A stretch of DNA of 64,000 nucleotides from Streptomyces sp. NBC_00091 (GTDB lineage Bacteria; Actinomycetota; Actinomycetes; Streptomycetales; Streptomycetaceae), in contig NZ_JAPEMA010000001.1 of the NCBI RefSeq assembly GCF_026343185.1, positions 5,766,001-5,830,000 on the forward strand, written 5' to 3'. Shown here one piece after another: positions 60,309 through 64,000 of this stretch. The notes under the pieces are model-generated. The model did not search any database. It was not told the DNA's origin and worked only from the letters and a program-made list of their open reading frames with translations. Position numbers and translations under genes: made by a program. Numbering within the stretch: the first letter of the stretch is position 1; every line of letters starts with the position of its first letter.

Positions 60309-61066
60309 GCGGCGCAGGTGTCGATCATGGTGGTGAGCATGGCCCTCTCGGCTTCGGTGACGGTCAGACCGTAATGGGATTTGACGGTGGTCCAGGCCCG
60401 CCCGTACTGGCACCAGCTCGACTTGTCCGTCGGCTGCCACAGGTCCGGGCTCTGGTCGCCCTTGGAGCGGTTGGACCCCGCCGAGACCGCCAGCAGCTGC
60501 GGCCGCGTCAGGTCGTTCGCGAAGGCCTTGCGCTTCGCGGCGTCCCACCCCGAGGCGCCGGACCGCCAGGCCTCGGCCAGCGGGACCATGTGGTCGATGT
60601 CCAGCTTCCCGGCCTCGGTGGCGGTGGCGCCGTCGTACAGGCTCTTCCAGCTGCCCGACACGGCGCGGCACTCGGAGTCCTGGGTGACGCCGGTCCCGTC
60701 GCGCTTGAGGACGGTCTCCCGGGTGTCGCACTTGTTGCCCTGCTCGGCCCAGTGCGTGAACTTGTCGCGGCTGTACCCGGCCATCGTGCCGGGCTTGCCG
60801 GTCGTCAGCGCCGCGAGCCGGGTCCGGGCGACGGCCGCGTCGACCATCCCCGGCAGTACGTCCCCGGAGGCGGGCTTCGCGTCGCCCGCGGAGGCCGAGG
60901 GCGCCGGGGCCGACGCCGTCGCCCGTGGGGAGGGGGTCGCGCTCGCCGCCGGTTTCCCCGCCGGCTTCCCGTCCCCTGAGCCGCCCCCGCTGCCGCATCC
61001 GCTCACACCGAGCAGTAGCGCCACGGCCACCACTCCGCCGCTTATCCCTGTCTGACGACGATTCAT
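60305..61066 (-). CDS. Putative lipoprotein with HNH/DUF1524 nuclease domain
   Basis: 253 aa. Lipoprotein signal with lipobox LLGVSGCG (Cys near residue 25), a Ser/Ala/Pro linker, and a nuclease-like domain. The domain has DIDHMVPLAEAW, NRSKGDQSPDLW and a paired-Cys layout (NKCDTRE, SECRAV, SWCQYG). The DHxxP plus NRxKGD signature is that of GmrSD-C/HNH nucleases found as exported proteins in Streptomyces. GGTGGGG stands before the ATG. Likely acts outside the membrane on DNA. Confidence 0.85.
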   Translation of the reverse strand: MNRRQTGISGGVVAVALLLGVSGCGSGGGSGDGKPAGKPAASATPSPRATASAPAPSASAGDAKPASGDVLPGMVDAAVARTRLAALTTGKPGTMAGYSRDKFTHWAEQGNKCDTRETVLKRDGTGVTQDSECRAVSGSWKSLYDGATATEAGKLDIDHMVPLAEAWRSGASGWDAAKRKAFANDLTRPQLLAVSAGSNRSKGDQSPDLWQPTDKSSWCQYGRAWTTVKSHYGLTVTEAERAMLTTMIDTCAA

Positions 61067-61144
61067 GACCCCACCCCGACGAGACTCCGCGAACTGACCT
61101 GGAAAGACTACCCATAACCGGACAAGCATCCACGCACCGGGCCT

Positions 61145-61339
61145 TCAGGTCTTCCTCGTGGCCGCCGAGTTCAGGGCGTGCCACCCCGCCCCGGCCGCGG
61201 CCGCGAGCGCCCCGGCCAGCACCACCGGCCAGCCGGCCAGGGCGGAGTCCCAGGCGGCGACCGCCGCGAGGGGCAGTGCCACCACCGCGGCCGGCAGCAG
61301 ACGCCGGCCCCTGACCCGGACGTGGTCCTCCGTCGGCAT
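61145..61339 (-). CDS. Small membrane protein
   Basis: 64 aa with two hydrophobic segments (LLPAAVVALPLAAVAAW and WPVVLAGALAAAAGAGW) and a charged N-terminus. No recognised family. A good ribosome-binding site is not obvious. Short proteins of this kind are easily mispredicted in GC-rich DNA, so confidence is moderate. Confidence 0.5.
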   Translation of the reverse strand: MPTEDHVRVRGRRLLPAAVVALPLAAVAAWDSALAGWPVVLAGALAAAAGAGWHALNSAATRKT

Positions 61340-61530
61340 GGCGTGTCCCCCTTCTCGCGGGCCCTGGGCCCTCCTGGAGAGTGTGGGCGGCGCGGGGGCG
61401 GAAGGTGAGGAATCGTCACCGAAGCCGCGGAACACGGGTCGGGAACCAGCCAGGTCCGGGTACGGGTACGGGCCGCCCCGAGCCGGACGGGGGCGGGCCC
61501 CGGCGGTTTCCCCGTCTCCGGCCGGACCTG

Positions 61531-61692
61531 GGCCGTCTCTTCCGGATCTGGCCTGACCCGCGCTGCCCGGCACCGCACCTCGCCGCGTTGTCGAGGCTCC
61601 CGAGGACGTCCAGTAATCGGGAGCCTCTCCGCCTTGCGATGCACGGCACCGGACAACGCGGGCTTAACCGGCCAGATCCGAAAGAGACGACC
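61531..61692 (-). repeat. Structured hairpin element, copy B (MITE-like)
   Basis: 162 bases on the minus strand with the same core as copy A at 8024-8188: blocks AAGGCGGA, TACTGGACGT and GACAACGCG are identical and in the same order. The arms differ in sequence but still pair. The outer stem is 61670-61692 with 61531-61553 (two G-U pairs on the minus strand), then 61653-61662 with 61557-61566. The core stem is 61636-61652 with 61567-61583, and the inner stem of 11 perfect pairs is 61617-61627 with 61593-61603. Lies in a gap between a small membrane protein and the SWIM gene. The remaining 61340-61530 shows nothing else I can name. Confidence 0.8.
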
Positions 61693-61753
61693 TGGCAGAG
61701 TTGGCCGAAAGGGCCCGGAGCGCGGGACGCGCCCTGTGCGCCGGAGGCGCCGG

Positions 61754-63667
61754 TCAGGCCCAGGAGGCGGCCACCAGGGAGCGCTGCGCCGCCTCGAGGT
61801 GCGCGGACGCCGCCAGCCAGGCCCACGCGTACCCCTCGGACGAGGCTTCGGTGAGCCGGCCGAAGGAGTCCCGGGGGCGCCGGTCGGCCTCGGCGACGAG
61901 CGCGCCGGCCAGGTCGGCCGCCGCCCCGAAACCGGCCCGGCGCAGCGGCCCGTACGCGGTCAGCGGCTCCGGGCCCCGAGCGGACTCCGCCACCGCCCGG
62001 CGCCCGCCCGCCACCCCCGTCTCCAGCAGCCGGCGCACCCGCCACAGCGGCGAGTCGGCCAGCGGATCCGGCCCCGGCGCGGGCGCCGCCACGGGCCCGG
62101 GGGCCGCGCCGTCCGGGAAGTGGCCGCCCTGGAGCCGGTCGTAGCCCAGGTCGGCCCGCCCCCGCCACTCGGGCGGCAGCCGCAGCGTGTACGCCGCGCC
62201 GGGCACCGGCCCCACGGCGAGCGGGCTCAAGGTGGCGGCGCGGTCCGGGTCGGGGCGGCCCAGGACGCGCACCGCCAGCCCCGGACACCCGGCCAGGCGG
62301 CGCAGGTTGGCGGTGTGCGCCAGCTCCGGATGGGGGTGCGCCGGACGCAGCCGCAGCAGCGGCGCGTCCGCGCGCGCCTCTCGTACCAGCAGGTGCTCGC
62401 CGGCCGCGCCGACGACCTGGACGTCGCAGCCCAGCAGGCCCGGTCCGGTGTCCTGCGCCAGCGACTCCCGGACCGCCTCGGCCGCCGGGCGGGCGAAGAG
62501 CGCGGCGAGCGGCTCCTCGTCCCAGGCCGCGCCGGGCGCCGGCACCGCCCGGACCCCGCGCCCGGCGCCGAGCCGCCCGTCGGCGGAGACCGCCGCGCCG
62601 ACGATACGCAGACCCGCGCGCGCCAGCCCCGCGTGGTCCAGGGCGGCTCCGCCGAGGGCCACGGAGGCCGCCCCCGCACCCCGGGCCCGGGCGAGCCCGC
62701 CGGGGCGGACGTCCGACAGCGAGTAGCGGGCGCCGTCCGTGCCCAGCAGGTGGGTCACCACGCCCGCGTAGCCGGTGGCGGTCAGCACGGGCTCCCGGCA
62801 CAGGCCGAGGACGTGCAGGCTGCCCCCGGCCCCGTAGGCCCGCCGGCCGCTCCCGGTGACCCCCGGACCGCCCGAGCCGGACGCCGACAGCGCGGCGGTG
62901 CGCAGCAGTTCCGAGAAGGCGGCGGCCAGGTCGGTGAGCCGCTGGGCGGCGCTGCGCTCCCGCGCGGCCCGCAGTCCCCGTACCACCCGCAGGGCGGCGG
63001 CCTCGGCGCGCGGCAGGCCGGCGAGGCGTGCGGTGTGCGCGGCCCGCAGCAACTCGGCCTGCACCACCGCCCCCGCGGCGACGACCCCGGCGGCGAGCGC
63101 CTCGGCGGACACCGCCCACAGCGCGGCCCCGGCGCGCACCTGAGCCGCCGTGGCCCGCTCCGCGTCGGGCCCGTCGGCGGGCCCGTCGGCGGCGCCGCCC
63201 GCCGACCCCGCCCCGGCTCCGGCCCGGGACGCGGAGGCGGCCTGGGGCCCGGGCTCGGGGGCAGGGGCAGGGGCGGGGACGGCGGCGGGGCCGCCCTCGG
63301 ACGGGCCGTCCGCACCGGACTCCGTCCAGGGCCCGGCCTCCTCCCCGGCCTCCTCCCCGGCCTGGGGCCCGGCCAGGGGAGCGGCTCCCAGGACCGCCGC
63401 CCGGTGCAGGCAGCGCGGGGCCAGCAGGCAGCCGCAGACGGCCTGTCCGGGCTCCGAGACCACCCCCGCGGGCCCCGGCCGAAGGGTCACCACCGCGTCC
63501 TCGCCGAACCGGACGGTGACACTCCCGGCCGCTGCGGCCACGGCGTCCGCACCCGCCGCGCAGCCCTCGATCGCGGCGTCCAGCTTCTTGCGCAGCCGGG
63601 CGCTCAGGTTCTCCACGGCCTCCGCGAGCACCTCGGCGGCGACGGGCGGCAACAGCGGGCTGGTCAT
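61754..63667 (-). CDS. SWIM zinc-finger protein
   Basis: 637 aa. SWIM motif C-G-C-x-Cys-x-His (VCGCLLAPRCLHRA) near residue 80, a Glu/Gly/Pro/Ala-rich low-complexity linker (~105-165), then a large domain with no recognised fold. In actinomycetes such proteins occur in clusters with MoxR-type AAA ATPase and VWA proteins, and the next gene upstream is a VWA-like one, overlapping by ATGA. Function unknown; zinc-dependent DNA or protein binding is likely. Confidence 0.82.
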   Translation of the reverse strand: MTSPLLPPVAAEVLAEAVENLSARLRKKLDAAIEGCAAGADAVAAAAGSVTVRFGEDAVVTLRPGPAGVVSEPGQAVCGCLLAPRCLHRAAVLGAAPLAGPQAGEEAGEEAGPWTESGADGPSEGGPAAVPAPAPAPEPGPQAASASRAGAGAGSAGGAADGPADGPDAERATAAQVRAGAALWAVSAEALAAGVVAAGAVVQAELLRAAHTARLAGLPRAEAAALRVVRGLRAARERSAAQRLTDLAAAFSELLRTAALSASGSGGPGVTGSGRRAYGAGGSLHVLGLCREPVLTATGYAGVVTHLLGTDGARYSLSDVRPGGLARARGAGAASVALGGAALDHAGLARAGLRIVGAAVSADGRLGAGRGVRAVPAPGAAWDEEPLAALFARPAAEAVRESLAQDTGPGLLGCDVQVVGAAGEHLLVREARADAPLLRLRPAHPHPELAHTANLRRLAGCPGLAVRVLGRPDPDRAATLSPLAVGPVPGAAYTLRLPPEWRGRADLGYDRLQGGHFPDGAAPGPVAAPAPGPDPLADSPLWRVRRLLETGVAGGRRAVAESARGPEPLTAYGPLRRAGFGAAADLAGALVAEADRRPRDSFGRLTEASSEGYAWAWLAASAHLEAAQRSLVAASWA

Positions 63668-64000
63668 CGGGGCTCCCCACGGAGTCGGTCGCCCACCCAG
63701 CGGGCGAGGGCGAGAGGGCTGAGCGCGGCCACCGGCATCCCGGCGGCGACGAGTTGCCGGGCGACGGGCACCGAGTACCGGGGCGCGCCCGAGTCGTCGA
63801 GCGCGGCGCAGCCCAGCAGATGGGCGCCGGACGCGGCCAGTGCGCGGACCTCGCCGAGCAGGCCCCCGACCGGGGCGCCCTCCTCGAAGTCGCTGACCAC
63901 GACGAGCAGGGTGCGGCTCGGCACCGTGATCAGCGTCCGGGCGTGCGCGAGGCCCGCGGCGATGTGCGTACCACCGCCGACACGGACCTCCAGGAGCAGC
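63664..64000 (-). CDS. VWA/CoxE-like protein, C-terminal part (continues beyond the window)
   Basis: 112 visible residues at the C-terminus. The stretch VGGGTHIAAGLAHA followed by LLVVVSDFEEG is the second half of a von Willebrand factor A domain: the metal-ion-dependent adhesion Thr loop and the DFxEG strand. The rest fits CoxE-like proteins (ASGAHLLGCAALDDSG, LVAAGMPVAALSPLALARWVG). The N-terminus lies beyond 64000. Together with the SWIM gene it marks the start of a MoxR/VWA/SWIM cluster. Confidence 0.8.
   Translation of the reverse strand, partial: LLLEVRVGGGTHIAAGLAHARTLITVPSRTLLVVVSDFEEGAPVGGLLGEVRALAASGAHLLGCAALDDSGAPRYSVPVARQLVAAGMPVAALSPLALARWVGDRLRGEPR

Overview
The window is a GC-rich (roughly 72-74 %), strongly third-position-biased stretch of an actinomycete chromosome, almost certainly Streptomyces. 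Evidence includes a rodlin gene, a complete conservon (CvnABCD plus a CYP157/CYP154 pair), a GH19 chitinase with twin TGGTC-GACC promoter sites, an HGxxPAAW-type membrane protein, a P450/3Fe-4S ferredoxin pair, GTG/TTG starts and very frequent ATGA/GTGA/TTGA stop-start overlaps. No tRNA, rRNA, CRISPR array, prophage or intact insertion sequence was seen, so this looks like chromosomal accessory/core-flank DNA rather than an island.

Layout: 1-2.4 kb, molybdenum hydroxylase operon running off the left edge. 2.5-6.3 kb, short-chain dehydrogenase, hypothetical protein, DEAD-box helicase, MarR regulator. 6.3-8.2 kb, small membrane protein, an ethylene-forming-enzyme homologue, a cold-shock protein and copy A of a long structured hairpin element (copy B lies near 61.6 kb). 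8.2-11.2 kb, TetR/DUF1304 pair, ferredoxin + P450, thioredoxin-like protein. 11.4-15.2 kb, decayed small gene(s), a DGPF/YCII protein with its ECF42-type sigma factor and a lone condensation-domain protein. 15.3-23.3 kb, two giant FtsX-type permeases with two ATPases (MacB-like export/stress system). 23.2-27.6 kb, STAS protein, coiled-coil protein, a broken maleylpyruvate-isomerase remnant, a membrane protein and a leucine-rich-repeat-variant protein.

The region 27.9-36.7 kb reads as one phosphonate-type catabolic locus: a GntR regulator, a lipoprotein binding protein, two permeases, an ATPase, a HAD hydrolase, a second GntR regulator and a TmpA/TmpB-like oxygenase pair (butyrobetaine-hydroxylase-type dioxygenase plus PhnZ-like HD oxygenase). 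Matching TTGT-N4-ACAA palindromes sit upstream of both the transporter and the oxygenase operon, so the two halves are probably co-regulated.

36.8-40.5 kb carries a DUF2330 protein, an alpha/beta hydrolase and two tandem ATP-grasp ligases. 40.6-46.2 kb is the conservon, preceded by two minute leader ORFs with a textbook Shine-Dalgarno sequence. 46.2-52.9 kb holds a secreted hydrolase, an erythromycin-esterase-like protein with a double-HTH MerR regulator, a sigma/anti-sigma pair and DUF1996/DUF1838 proteins. 53.2-61.3 kb is a secreted/development block: subtilisin, large LuxR (LAL) regulator, chitinase, rodlin and small proteins including a lipoprotein HNH nuclease. 61.8-64 kb starts a SWIM zinc-finger/VWA cluster that continues off the right edge. 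Functions are assigned by reading motifs and remembered family resemblance; no database search was run.
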